From positions 2,666,001 through 2,730,000 of the forward strand of contig NZ_CP071795.1 of NCBI RefSeq assembly GCF_017498485.1: a stretch of DNA of 64,000 bases, read 5' to 3'. The position numbers were made by a program, and so were the translations under genes. Origin of the DNA: Polaribacter batillariae (GTDB lineage: Bacteria; Bacteroidota; Bacteroidia; Flavobacteriales; Flavobacteriaceae). Of the stretch, positions 55,496 to 64,000 are shown in pieces. The notes beneath the pieces were generated by a model. That model worked only from the letters and a program-made list of their open reading frames with translations, was not told the DNA's origin and searched no databases. Numbering within the stretch: position 1 is the stretch's first letter; each line of letters begins with the position of its first letter.

Positions 55496-56023
55496 TTAGA
55501 ATCTGTAACCAACAGAAATAGCAGCTCTACCAACAGTATCATTATAGTTGCTATTTACCATATTTCTTCCTACTCCTAGTAATAATTCGGTTGTAAAACC
55601 TTTTTTAGAAACCCATTTTCCACCAACAGAAACTCCAAATGCAAAGCCAGTTTCAGTTTTGTGACTATTATTACTAAAAGCACCTCTATCTTCAGCAGAA
55701 AAAAGCATCCCAAAGCCTTCAATAAAAAAACCACGAGCAAATTTTTCTGAAAAATAACGTCTGTAAAATGGTGTTAAAGAATAGTGTAAGCTGTTTTTAC
55801 TTGTATCTGTATTTAAGGCTCCAGAAATACCATAAGAAGATTCTTCGTCAATTAGTCTTTCGTAAGAAAGGTCAATCCATTTTCCAGCTAAAAGTGTTAA
55901 AGCATTTAGTTTAATTTCTGTTTTTTTACCTACGTCTTGTGGATACACTTCTTCCTCTTTATCTTGTGCGATAACGTTAAAAGTAATTGCGAAGAACAAT
56001 AACAGTAAAGAGATTTTTTTCAT
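55496..56023 (-). CDS. Outer-membrane beta-barrel protein (paralogue 1, DUF3575-like)
   Basis: A 175-residue secreted barrel: signal peptide (ITFNVIAQ), then EIKLNALTLLAGKWIDLSYERLIDEESSYGISGA, LTPFYRRYFSEKFARGFFIEGFGML, GFAFGVSVGGKWVSKKGFTTELLLGVGRNMV, and a C-terminal ISVGYRF. The order of blocks matches paralogue 2. The 1125-residue envelope gene ends upstream on the same strand, 57 bases away. Confidence 0.85.
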   Translation of the reverse strand: MKKISLLLLFFAITFNVIAQDKEEEVYPQDVGKKTEIKLNALTLLAGKWIDLSYERLIDEESSYGISGALNTDTSKNSLHYSLTPFYRRYFSEKFARGFFIEGFGMLFSAEDRGAFSNNSHKTETGFAFGVSVGGKWVSKKGFTTELLLGVGRNMVNSNYNDTVGRAAISVGYRF

Positions 56024-56080
56024 AATATTATTTTTTTGAGTTGTTTAGCAAATGTATCAAAAATTAAGTTACGAAATGTG

Positions 56081-59000
56081 TTAAAAAATAGCTCTTAACT
56101 GTACGCTTCCTGTATGAATGGTTTTCGAGTTCTCGCTTTTTCTTCCTAAATAATTTAAATTTAGGTTTAAAAAAGAATTTATTTTTTGAGAAAATAACAG
56201 GTTCCAAGTATAATTTTTTCCGGCTTGCAAACCTTCTAGCATTTGGTAAGCCACAGGTGTATTTGTATTGCCTTTAAAATTGTTTAAAAACACATTTGCA
56301 TTGGCGGTTATTTGGTTTTTTTTACTGCTGATGAAAAAGTACTCCAATCCAAATTTTTGCTGATGTAAGACTTCGAAATCGGCCAATGTGTTTTGTTTAT
56401 TTTTGTAATGGTAAAAAGCGGTTAGTCTATTATTTCGATTGTATAAAAAACTTATTTTAGGTTGAATTTCTTGGGCTTTTATAAAATAATTTCTATTGTT
56501 AAAATTTTCGGTTTGTAAATCGTTTTCAGAAACTTTTCCCATAATTTCGCCAACCCAAAAAGTGGCAAATTTGTGCGCAAAATTTAACTGATGTAAATGG
56601 GTTTTGTTTTCTTGGCTTCCAATAAAATATTGTTGCTTGTTTCTTAAGTTTCCATACGTATAAGTTACACTGTATTTCTGCAGATTTTTATTAAAGTACA
56701 AACTATTTCTATAGCTTAAATTTAAACCGATTAATTTATTTTTATCAAAATTAAACGGGTTAAAGTTAAAGGAGTTTCCAATACGTATTTGTTCGTTTTC
56801 TACACTTAAAAAGCTCTCGTTGTTAAAATGAGAGATAAATTTTTTAATTCCTTTTTTTACATTCCATTGGCTAAAATTTAAGTTAATAGATTGTTTAAAT
56901 TTGGCTCTTTGAGTGGCAATAAAACGGATGTTGGGTTTGGGAACACGTAAATAATTTGCTTGGTCCTGGAACTCTGCAACTTCAAATTCGTCGAAATCTT
57001 GAATTCCGTCGTTATTGTAATCTATCCAAGTATAATACCCTAAACCAGGCTCTGTTTTTACATACACGTATTCTTGTCTTGCAACATTTCCAGAGGAAGT
57101 TTCGTAAGTTGTACCCAAAAATAAAAAATTGTGAAACAATCGTTTGTTAAAAACCAGTTTAGAGTTTAATGATTTTTCGTTTTCTGAAAATTGATTTTCT
57201 GTAAGTCTGTAATTTGCAAAAACGCTTAAATTTGTAGATTTATTTTGAATTAATTTACTGTTGATATAAATGGTTTTTCTATTGTTAATTTCGGTAAAAA
57301 TATTCGACTTTATACTGTCGTTATTTCTATAATTAAACCCCATTTTTGCAAACACTTTGGCAGTATCGCCAACACCAAAATAGGTCTCGAATTCTTTAAA
57401 ACGATGGCTGGTATTTATAAAACTACCTGTAGCAATATTTTTTCTACTGTTGGTTTCTAAGTTTGTAAAACCACCTACCCAACTTTTAGAGAAATAATGT
57501 TCTACCCTTGCTTTTGCTCGTAAAAAAGAGTTGTTTTCTAAAGTAGAGGTGTTTGTTAAAAAGCTTCCATCTACAAAAAAAGAGGTCTTATTAAAAGACA
57601 TTTTAGATTTTAATTGGTGCTTGTTACCATTGTAAAGGTTTGCATAATTTAAGTTGTTGTATCGATAAGAAAAAAAATCTTTTTTCTTGTTTTGTAGTAA
57701 TAATGCTGTTTGAAAGTAATTTTTAGTACCATTATTTGTTAATACATTCCAATCTCTATTAAATTCAATGGTTTCCCAACGTTGTAGAGTTTTAAAATTT
57801 TGTTGTACAAATTCGTGATTTATTTTACTTGTTAGTTGCCAATTTTTATCTATTAAAAGTTGTTCCCAACCCATTTTTACTGCAATTCCAGTATTTTGAT
57901 TATTATCTAAATTCGAAAATAAATTAGCATCGTTATTGCTTACCGCAATTTCTGAAGTCAGTTTTGTTTTTTTTGTAGAATCGTAATCGGTTTTTAGCAC
58001 AAAAACTTGCGATTTTGTGGGCGGAATTAAACGAATTATTGGATTGTAACTTCCTTGATTTAGGCCTACATATTCAAAAATATTACCAATTGCTGTACTT
58101 CTTAAAATCGTATAATCTCCATTATTGGTACCCACATTTGTAAATGTTACAAAATACAATTGGTCGTTAGCGTCTGTAGAATATTCGAAATTTTCTACAG
58201 CACCATTGGTTACTTTTTTATAAAGAATTTTATTTTCGTCAAAAGCATCTATAAAAGCACTTTCTGCAAACATTAAATTGGTATTATTACCTGCATTCGC
58301 TAAAATTTGTTTTTGCTCGTCTGTTAAAGCTTGTTGCAAAGGCTGGTTTTTTGCATCGTTTTCACTATAAAAAAAACTGTTAATTTTTAGTTTTTCAGAC
58401 TGGTAAGAAACATTTTCGTAGGTTACAAAACGCGTATAATTTCTGTCTGAATATTGAAATTCTACCGTAATTCGCATGTCGTTTGTAACTGGAAAAGTGG
58501 TATTAAAAGTAATTTCTGCTAAATTATAATCGATTGTATAGTCTTTGTTTTCTCCTCTTTCAATTTTAATTCCATTGATATATACTTGCTCACTACCAGC
58601 AATAATTACAATGGCGGGTTCGTTATTTGCTCCGAAAATTTTATACGGACCTTGGTTGCCTTCTACACCAACAATTTTAAAATTATTGTATTTACCACGA
58701 ACAACTGCTCCAGAAGCACCTACTTTTAAATTGTTGGTAATATGGGCTTCTACCTCTAAACCAGCCGCTTGCTTTACAAAAGGCGCAAAGTAACTTTTGT
58801 TATTTTGTAAAGAAATATCGCCTGCTTTTACTCGCCATTTTTTATGATGCATTTCTACAAAAATACGATCGAAATCTGTAATATTTTGCGAATATCCATT
58901 TTCTTGTAGAGGTATATTGGTATCAAAAATATTGGCTCTTAAAGTAATTTCTTCTGATAATTTTCCAGAAATTTCTAAGTCTAAAGCAGCATTGGTTACC

Positions 59001-59458
59001 GCATTTTGGTTATTACCAGCTGTAACGCCTCTTGTAATAAAACCTTTGGTTTGCAAACCGTCGAACAATTTAATTTCCGAAGTTTTTTTATTGGTGGTTA
59101 AACTGTATAATTTTCCTGTATTTACGCCATTTGGTAGAATAAAACTTTCGTCGTAAGAAGTGTAGGTTTTTGTTACAAAATCTGGAAACCGAAAATATTC
59201 AACGGTAATTTCTGGATATTTTTTGGGATTAATAATTAAAGTTGCTTTGCTAAAATCTACTTTATATTCAGTGGGTGTTATTGGCTTTAAAAAAGAATTT
59301 AAAACTTTAAATTGTTGAGAGTTTACAGAAACAGTATCAAACTGAACCGTATCTTTTTGAATGAGAAATTTCTTCGACCTAAAATCTTTAGAAATCGTTT
59401 GTGCTTGGATAGAGTACCCAACAAAAAGTAAAATTAGTAAAATTATTTTTTGATACAT
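56081..59458 (-). CDS. Large outer-membrane protein, function unknown
   Basis: A 1125-residue protein with a signal peptide (GYSIQAQ). The first 130 residues form beta-rich plug-like domains (VEYFRFPDFVTKTY, GLQTKGFITRGVTAG), followed by a strand-rich body of roughly 900 residues with many alternating aromatic positions, ending SVQLRAIF. A DYNNDGIQDFDEFEVAEF segment near residue 815 matches an EF-hand-like calcium loop (DxNxDGxxDxxE). No TonB box or protease motif was recognised. It may be a big barrel for transport or secretion. Confidence 0.75.
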   Translation of the reverse strand: MYQKIILLILLFVGYSIQAQTISKDFRSKKFLIQKDTVQFDTVSVNSQQFKVLNSFLKPITPTEYKVDFSKATLIINPKKYPEITVEYFRFPDFVTKTYTSYDESFILPNGVNTGKLYSLTTNKKTSEIKLFDGLQTKGFITRGVTAGNNQNAVTNAALDLEISGKLSEEITLRANIFDTNIPLQENGYSQNITDFDRIFVEMHHKKWRVKAGDISLQNNKSYFAPFVKQAAGLEVEAHITNNLKVGASGAVVRGKYNNFKIVGVEGNQGPYKIFGANNEPAIVIIAGSEQVYINGIKIERGENKDYTIDYNLAEITFNTTFPVTNDMRITVEFQYSDRNYTRFVTYENVSYQSEKLKINSFFYSENDAKNQPLQQALTDEQKQILANAGNNTNLMFAESAFIDAFDENKILYKKVTNGAVENFEYSTDANDQLYFVTFTNVGTNNGDYTILRSTAIGNIFEYVGLNQGSYNPIIRLIPPTKSQVFVLKTDYDSTKKTKLTSEIAVSNNDANLFSNLDNNQNTGIAVKMGWEQLLIDKNWQLTSKINHEFVQQNFKTLQRWETIEFNRDWNVLTNNGTKNYFQTALLLQNKKKDFFSYRYNNLNYANLYNGNKHQLKSKMSFNKTSFFVDGSFLTNTSTLENNSFLRAKARVEHYFSKSWVGGFTNLETNSRKNIATGSFINTSHRFKEFETYFGVGDTAKVFAKMGFNYRNNDSIKSNIFTEINNRKTIYINSKLIQNKSTNLSVFANYRLTENQFSENEKSLNSKLVFNKRLFHNFLFLGTTYETSSGNVARQEYVYVKTEPGLGYYTWIDYNNDGIQDFDEFEVAEFQDQANYLRVPKPNIRFIATQRAKFKQSINLNFSQWNVKKGIKKFISHFNNESFLSVENEQIRIGNSFNFNPFNFDKNKLIGLNLSYRNSLYFNKNLQKYSVTYTYGNLRNKQQYFIGSQENKTHLHQLNFAHKFATFWVGEIMGKVSENDLQTENFNNRNYFIKAQEIQPKISFLYNRNNRLTAFYHYKNKQNTLADFEVLHQQKFGLEYFFISSKKNQITANANVFLNNFKGNTNTPVAYQMLEGLQAGKNYTWNLLFSQKINSFLNLNLNYLGRKSENSKTIHTGSVQLRAIF

Positions 59459-59518
59459 GCAAAACTATAGCTACCTAACGTAAAAATAGGTTTTTTAATG
59501 TACGAAATAAAAAATGGT

Positions 59519-60046
59519 TTAAAAAAGTGATTGCTGTTTTACAGGATTTTCGTGGGCTAATAGCCATTTTTTTCGCCAAATGCCACCTGCATAACCTGTT
59601 AAAGCTCCATCTGAACCAATTACTCTGTGGCAGGGAATTACAATCCAAAGAGGATTTTTGCCATTTGCAGAAGCCACAGCTCTTAGGGCTTTTACATCGC
59701 CCAAAGCTTTGCTTTGTTCTAAATAACTTCTTGTTTTTCCATAAGGAATTTCCAACAATGCTTTCCAAACTTTTTTCTGAAAAGTAGTTCCTTTTGGGTT
59801 GATAGTTAAGTTAAAATGGGTTCTTTCTCCATTAAAATATTCTTTTAATTGTTGCACACAATCTTGTAAACATTTGGGAGTTTCTTTTTTGAAAAGCTCC
59901 TCAGAAACTTCGTCATTATCTAAAACAGAAACAGCTTGAATTCCGTTGAAATCTCCCACAATTTTTGCAGTGCCAATAGGTGTTTTATAGTATGTTGTTT
60001 GCGTTTGCAAGTTATTTTTTTGATAAGATTCTGCCTTCAATCCCAT
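59519..60046 (-). CDS. ogt: Methylated-DNA-protein-cysteine methyltransferase
   Basis: Repairs O6-alkylguanine by moving the alkyl group onto its own Cys. The C-terminal domain has FQKKVWKALLEIPYGKTRSY (helix-turn-helix) and the active site IPCHRVIGSDGALTGYAGG with acceptor Cys139. The 175-residue length and lack of an AraC domain fit Ogt. Its ATG at 60046 lies inside the 3' end of the preceding gene (35-base overlap); a TTG near 60010 would avoid the overlap and match the family start (TYYKTPIGT), so the true start is unsure. Confidence 0.95.
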   Translation of the reverse strand: MGLKAESYQKNNLQTQTTYYKTPIGTAKIVGDFNGIQAVSVLDNDEVSEELFKKETPKCLQDCVQQLKEYFNGERTHFNLTINPKGTTFQKKVWKALLEIPYGKTRSYLEQSKALGDVKALRAVASANGKNPLWIVIPCHRVIGSDGALTGYAGGIWRKKWLLAHENPVKQQSLF

Positions 60047-61106
60047 AAGAGATTCCCAAATTTAAAATATACCCTTTTAAATTTTGATTAAAATTAGAGT
60101 TACTTAAAAATATTCGTGCTCTAAAATAGCTATTTCCTTCATCTCTTAAATTGAAAATTGTAGGAATAAAATTAACTGTTTTCTTGTTTTTGAAATCAAA
60201 ATTTAATCCAAAAATAGAGGTTCCTTTTGTTGTTTCCTCTTTGTTTTTATCTTCTCCTACTTCTCCAAAAACTGTGATTCCATAGCCAGCAAATGGCATA
60301 ATTCTAAATTTTTCGGTTTCATAAACAGGATATCCAAAATATGCATTAAAAAGTCCAATTGTACTTCTTTCTGCTTCGGGAATTATAAACGAATTATCAA
60401 CTAAATTGTTATTTAATTTACTGTTGGTAAAAGTCATATTTAATCCCATAAAAACTTTTTTATAAGAAAACTCAAACCCTAAACTTAAAGCTATTGTATT
60501 GTTAAAAATTTCCTTGTATTTACCTCCATATAAACCAAAATCTAACCCTCCATATAAACCATAGGTCCAATTACTTTTTCTGTAATCAGGTAATTCAAAC
60601 GAGTTCGAAGATTGTAATTCTAGGTTTGTTTTTGCAAGCCAATTGTCTGTAACTTCTTTTTGTATTCCGTAATTACCTTCTTCTTGAAAATCTAAAATTC
60701 TACGTTCTAACTGACTTTTAGAATCGCTAAACAAAGAATTGATTTCGTAAACATTATCAAGATTATAAATTCTTTTTTGTAATTCTCTTTTTTTAATTTC
60801 TAATAGATTAAAAATTACTTGGTTGTATTTTAAATGATACGCATCTTTAATGTTATTATTTACAAAAGATAAAGATTTATCTACATAAGCATCAGAGAAA
60901 ATTCCATAATAAGTAATGTTGTTTATTACCTTTTTATCGGATTGATATAATAAAACATAAGCTAAATGAGAAGCTACATTTTTAGTTGGTTTTGCTTGAA
61001 AATCGTTCCAATTAAGATTACCATCTGTCCAATACTTTCTGTAGTCTTGCGCATTAAAATTATAAATAATAACTAATAAAAGTAGTGTAAGTAAAGGTTT
61101 TTTCAT
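60012..61106 (-). CDS. Secreted protein with N-terminal DUF922-like and C-terminal barrel regions
   Basis: The 364-residue protein has a signal peptide (YNFNAQ). Residues 20-140 (WTDGNLNWNDFQAKP, then a helical part rich in Lys/Glu) recall DUF922-like putative zinc peptidases, but I see no HExxH motif. From about residue 165 the pattern is that of an outer-membrane barrel (SNWTYGLYGGLDFGLYGGKYKEIF, FEFSYKKVFMGLNMTF, FRIMPFAGYGITVFG, GYILNLGISYGIEG). The fusion suggests surface exposure or an anchored periplasmic domain. Family names are tentative; function unknown. Confidence 0.7.
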   Translation of the reverse strand: MKKPLLTLLLLVIIYNFNAQDYRKYWTDGNLNWNDFQAKPTKNVASHLAYVLLYQSDKKVINNITYYGIFSDAYVDKSLSFVNNNIKDAYHLKYNQVIFNLLEIKKRELQKRIYNLDNVYEINSLFSDSKSQLERRILDFQEEGNYGIQKEVTDNWLAKTNLELQSSNSFELPDYRKSNWTYGLYGGLDFGLYGGKYKEIFNNTIALSLGFEFSYKKVFMGLNMTFTNSKLNNNLVDNSFIIPEAERSTIGLFNAYFGYPVYETEKFRIMPFAGYGITVFGEVGEDKNKEETTKGTSIFGLNFDFKNKKTVNFIPTIFNLRDEGNSYFRARIFLSNSNFNQNLKGYILNLGISYGIEGRILSKK

Positions 61107-61109
61107 TTT

Positions 61110-61874
61110 TTAAGTATTAAAAACTTCTTTTGAATTTTGTGTGGTAATTTCCGCAATTTCTTTAAAAGAAAGGTTATAAATACCTACTAATTTATCAATA
61201 ATATGAGTAATATAAGCACTCTCATTTCTTTTTCCTCTGTATGGAGTTGGCGCTAAATAGGGTGCATCTGTTTCTAAAACAATGTGTTGCAAATCTATTT
61301 CATGTAAGAATTTATCAATTTTACCATTTTTAAAAGTGGCAACACCACCAATTCCTAATTTCATATTGTAAGAAATTGCTTTTTCGGCTTGTTCTTTAGT
61401 TCCTGTAAAACAATGGAAAATTCCATGTAAATCGTCGCTTTTTTCAGTTTCTAAGACCTCAAAAATTTCATCAAAAGCATCTCTACAATGGATTACAATG
61501 GGTAATTTCTTTTCTTTTGCCCATTGAATTTGTGTTCTAAAAGCTTCTTGTTGTTGAACAAGAAAAGACGTGTCCCAATACAAATCGATACCAATTTCGC
61601 CAATGGCATAAAATTCTTTTTTATCAATCCATTTACGAACGTGCGCCAATTCGTCTAAATAGTTTTCTTTTACAGAAGTTGGGTGTAACCCCATCATTAA
61701 ATACACATCGTATGGATATTTCTTCTCCAAATCTAACATTTTTTGCGTGTAAGAAGCATCTATTGCTGGAATAAAAAAGCGTGAAATTCCTACTTCTTTA
61801 GCACGTTTTATCATGGTTTCTCTATCTTCATCAAACTGATCTGAATATAAATGTGTGTGCGTATCTGTAATCAT
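61110..61874 (-). CDS. TatD-family metal-dependent DNase
   Basis: A 254-residue TIM-barrel hydrolase: N-terminal metal motif DTHTHLYSDQFDEDR, AIGEIGIDLYWD, PIVIHCRDAFDEIFEV, GIFHCFTG and ETDAPYLAPTPYRGKRNE. The ATG at 61874 (MITDTHTH) is chosen over the upstream TTG. TatD proteins act on DNA as 3'-5' exonucleases and remove damaged ends. It is followed by the secreted gene after 3 bases and probably starts an operon with it and ogt. Confidence 0.95.
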   Translation of the reverse strand: MITDTHTHLYSDQFDEDRETMIKRAKEVGISRFFIPAIDASYTQKMLDLEKKYPYDVYLMMGLHPTSVKENYLDELAHVRKWIDKKEFYAIGEIGIDLYWDTSFLVQQQEAFRTQIQWAKEKKLPIVIHCRDAFDEIFEVLETEKSDDLHGIFHCFTGTKEQAEKAISYNMKLGIGGVATFKNGKIDKFLHEIDLQHIVLETDAPYLAPTPYRGKRNESAYITHIIDKLVGIYNLSFKEIAEITTQNSKEVFNT

Positions 61875-62010
61875 TAAAAACAAGTATTTCTGTACCTACA
61901 AAACTACTAAATTATTGCAGTATTCTTCTTTATTATCGTTATTTTCTGAATGCTAAACTTAGAAAGGTAAACTTGAAACTTTAACGTACCTTTGCACAAA
62001 ATTTAGTATA

Positions 62011-63363
62011 ATGATTTTCGAAGATTTAGACTTATCTAAACAACTCCATTACGCAATTGAAGATTTGGGTTTTAAGACACCAACCCCAATTCAAGAACAA
62101 GCATTTTCTGTAGTGAGATCGGGAAAAGATGTAGTAGGAATTGCGCAAACAGGTACAGGAAAAACCTTTGCATACATGCTGCCAATTCTTCGAGATTTAA
62201 AATTTTCGAAACAACAACACCCAAGAATTTTGGTTTTAGTGCCAACTCGCGAGTTGGTTTTGCAAGTGGTAGATGAAATTGAAAAATTAGCAAAATATAT
62301 TAATGTTCGTGTTTTGGGGGTTTATGGAGGTACAAACATAAACACGCAAAAACAAGCCATTTTACAAGGGCAAGATATTATTGTAGCCACTCCAGGTCGT
62401 TTGTACGACTTAGGATTAAGCAATGCTTTAAAGTTAAAATCGATTCAGAAATTGGTTATTGATGAAGTAGATGTAATGTTAGATTTGGGTTTTCGTTTTC
62501 AACTGATGAATATTTTTGATATTCTTCCAGAAAGAAGACAAAACATTTTATTTTCTGCTACAATGACAGAAGATGTAGATCACTTAATATACGATTTCTT
62601 TAAAAATCCCGAGAAAATTTCGGTGGCAGTTAGTGGAACTCCATTAGATAATATCGAACAAGTTGCTTATAATGTTCCTAATTTTTTTACCAAAGTAAAC
62701 TTATTACATCATCTTTTAAAAGACAAAGAAACCTACAACAAAGTGTTGATTTTTGTTGGATTTAAAAGAACTGCAGATTTGTTATTTAAACATTTAGAAG
62801 AGGTGTTTAATGATGAAATGTGTGTAATACATTCCAATAAAACACAAAATTACAGAGTACGTTCCATAAGACAGTTTGATGAAGGAAAAAACCGAATTTT
62901 ATTAGCTACAGATGTAATGGCTCGTGGTTTAGATTTCGATAATGTTTCGCATGTAATTAATTTCGATACGCCAAATTTTCCTGAAAATTACATGCACAGA
63001 ATTGGTAGAACAGGTCGTGCAGAAAAAGCAGGAAAAACGATGTTATTTTCTACGGAAAAAGAACAGGAAAGTAAAAAAGAAATAGAGAAATTAATGAATT
63101 ACGAAATTCCTATTTTGGAACTTCCAGAAGAAGTTGAAATTTCGAAATTATTAACCGAAGATGAACGCCCAAGAGAAGATCAAGGAATTTCTAGAAACAG
63201 AACGGGTTTAGAATATGTTCCTGGGCCAGCTTTTCACGAAAAAAGTGAAAAGAATCGTAAAACCAACCAAGGTGGTTCTTACAGAAGAGAAATTGCGAAG
63301 AAATACAAGAAGCCAAAAACTCGTGGCGATAAAAATTACAACAAAAGAAACAAGAAAAAATAA
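62011..63363 (+). CDS. DEAD-box-type ATP-dependent RNA helicase
   Basis: A 450-residue SF2 RNA helicase: Q motif region (FKTPTPIQEQAF), motif I AQTGTGKT, PTRELV, TPGR, motif II DEVD (in place of DEAD), motif III SAT, motif V ATDVMARGLD and motif VI HRIGRTGR. The C-terminus is Lys/Arg-rich and ends KNYNKRNKKK, typical for RNA-binding tails. It probably works in ribosome assembly or RNA turnover, most likely RhlE-type. The downstream gene starts 8 bases after its stop. Confidence 0.95.
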   Translation: MIFEDLDLSKQLHYAIEDLGFKTPTPIQEQAFSVVRSGKDVVGIAQTGTGKTFAYMLPILRDLKFSKQQHPRILVLVPTRELVLQVVDEIEKLAKYINVRVLGVYGGTNINTQKQAILQGQDIIVATPGRLYDLGLSNALKLKSIQKLVIDEVDVMLDLGFRFQLMNIFDILPERRQNILFSATMTEDVDHLIYDFFKNPEKISVAVSGTPLDNIEQVAYNVPNFFTKVNLLHHLLKDKETYNKVLIFVGFKRTADLLFKHLEEVFNDEMCVIHSNKTQNYRVRSIRQFDEGKNRILLATDVMARGLDFDNVSHVINFDTPNFPENYMHRIGRTGRAEKAGKTMLFSTEKEQESKKEIEKLMNYEIPILELPEEVEISKLLTEDERPREDQGISRNRTGLEYVPGPAFHEKSEKNRKTNQGGSYRREIAKKYKKPKTRGDKNYNKRNKKK

Positions 63364-63371
63364 AAACAGTA

Positions 63372-63737
63372 ATGCAAGTTTTAACAGCCCAAGAATTGCA
63401 CAATTTGGCAATGAATATCGTAGGAGAAAAGCTCGAAAAAATGGGTTACGAATTTCAAGCCATCAATAGTACTTTAAAAAGGCACCCACAATTTGTTTTG
63501 TTTAAAAAAGGCGAACCGACCATTTTTGTTTTGGTAAAGGCGACCAATAATATACAAAACCCTAGTGATTACGATGTTTTATGGATGGAAACCTTTAAAG
63601 AACATGCAAAAAAGCAAAACGCCAAAGTTTGGTTTGCAGGAGTAGGAATCGCAAATGCGGAAAGTGTAGAAGCCCCGGTTTTTAAAGACCAACCTTATTA
63701 TGTAGCTTTCGAAGATTTTATTAAAATTTTAGAGTAG
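63372..63737 (+). CDS. Conserved small protein, function unknown
   Basis: A 121-residue soluble protein: LTAQELHNLAMNIVGEKLEKMGYEF, HPQFVLFKKGEPTIFVLVKA, DYDVLWMETFKEHAKKQNAKVWFAGVGIANAE, VAFEDFIKIL. The alternating helix/strand order with the segment FVLVKA followed by Asp residues recalls nuclease-fold proteins, but no catalytic motif is clear. It follows the helicase gene by 8 bases and probably shares its transcript. No signal peptide. Confidence 0.75.
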   Translation: MQVLTAQELHNLAMNIVGEKLEKMGYEFQAINSTLKRHPQFVLFKKGEPTIFVLVKATNNIQNPSDYDVLWMETFKEHAKKQNAKVWFAGVGIANAESVEAPVFKDQPYYVAFEDFIKILE

Positions 63738-63766
63738 GGCTTTATGATTTATTTCTATTATTTAAA

Positions 63767-63950
63767 ACCTAAGCTCGATATAAAAAGTGTCTTCTATAAA
63801 GTACATCATCGTTATTTTAAAATCAAATATTTGTTATTTCGATTACAGTTAAGAACAGTCGTATAAACTAGAATTTTAAATATTTGTATTTGATTTTAGG
63901 TAATGTCTTACATAACGAGTATTAGAAGGTAATTTACATCGAACTCAGGT
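63767..63950. mobile_element. MITE-like element with IS982-like ends
   Basis: The left end ACCTAAGCTCGATATAAA and the right end, read in reverse complement, ACCTGAGTTCGATGTAAA differ at three positions in 18. Both match the IS982 end ACCTGAGTTCGATTAA of this window (right end 13/13 in ACCTGAGTTCGAT). An inner inverted repeat TAAAATCAAATA (63818) / TATTTGATTTTA (63887) follows. There is no reading frame, so it would need the transposase in trans. No target duplication was found. Confidence 0.6.
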
Positions 63951-64000
63951 TGGTTTCAAACAAGAAAAAGCATCAGTTTTTTGCTCTCAACTGGCTATTT

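Noticed and set aside
63215..63469. 84-codon frame overlapping the helicase 3' end
   Set aside because: It lies mostly inside the helicase C-terminal tail in another frame and overlaps the start of the next gene; its Lys/Arg richness comes from the coding strand's composition.

Overview
The window comes from a low-GC marine-type member of the Flavobacteriaceae (phylum Bacteroidota), most like Polaribacter, Tenacibaculum or relatives. The grounds are the very AT-rich sequence, the gliding/type IX secretion gene porT next to ubiE, a T9SS type B C-terminal sorting domain, TTG-N19-TATATTTG promoters in front of both tRNA genes, a run of outer-membrane beta-barrel proteins, and an AccD without its zinc ribbon. 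The species call is inference; the family call is fairly firm.

Layout. 1-5.2 kb: the rod-shape operon mreB (3' part)-mreC-mreD-mrdA-rodA, overlapping and co-directional. 5.4-12.6 kb: hflX, a small secreted protein, an EEP-family nuclease/phosphatase, a GDPD lipoprotein, a ClC chloride protein with CBS domains and a periplasmic DUF6503-like protein. 12.6-16.5 kb: an AT-rich three-gene cassette (large N6-adenine DNA methylase, small PD-(D/E)xK nuclease-like protein, 64-residue protein) that looks like a restriction or defence island set among housekeeping genes. 16.6-31.9 kb: aspS, cupin, rsmI, a HopJ-family protein, a UDG-like protein, a CMD/AhpD-like protein, a frameshifted T9SS-secreted lectin-like adhesin, an OsmC protein, recJ, a decayed alpha/beta hydrolase, a tandem repeat array, a VOC protein, a Pif1-like helicase with C-terminal HTH, an outer-membrane barrel and odhB. 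32.1-34.8 kb: odhA, which with odhB forms the E1/E2 part of 2-oxoglutarate dehydrogenase.

35.0-37.6 kb: tRNA-Asn followed by an IS982 element whose transposase is split by a nested IS630 element. 37.7-50.9 kb: porT, ubiE, a NifU/Nfu scaffold, an OmpP1/FadL porin, an Arg/Ser-rich lipoprotein, proS, tRNA-Glu, rpsT, a SpoU RNA methylase, a BamA/TamA-like lipoprotein barrel, fbaA and accD. 51.0-53.8 kb: an IS110 element with a candidate bridge RNA upstream of its transposase, directly abutting an IS256 element. 53.8-61.9 kb: a broken small gene, three paralogous beta-barrel proteins, a 1125-residue envelope protein, an O6-alkylguanine methyltransferase, a secreted protein with a C-terminal barrel and a TatD nuclease. 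62.0-63.7 kb: a DEAD-box-type RNA helicase and a conserved small protein, then a 184-bp MITE-like element whose ends match the IS982 ends.

Most genes are housekeeping or envelope functions. The unusual signals are the mobile elements (four IS families plus a candidate MITE), several families of intergenic palindromic repeats, a set of frameshifts that all fall in A homopolymers, a ClC protein with Gln in place of the gating Glu, and the uncharacterised methylase/nuclease cassette. No CRISPR array, rRNA operon or prophage was seen.
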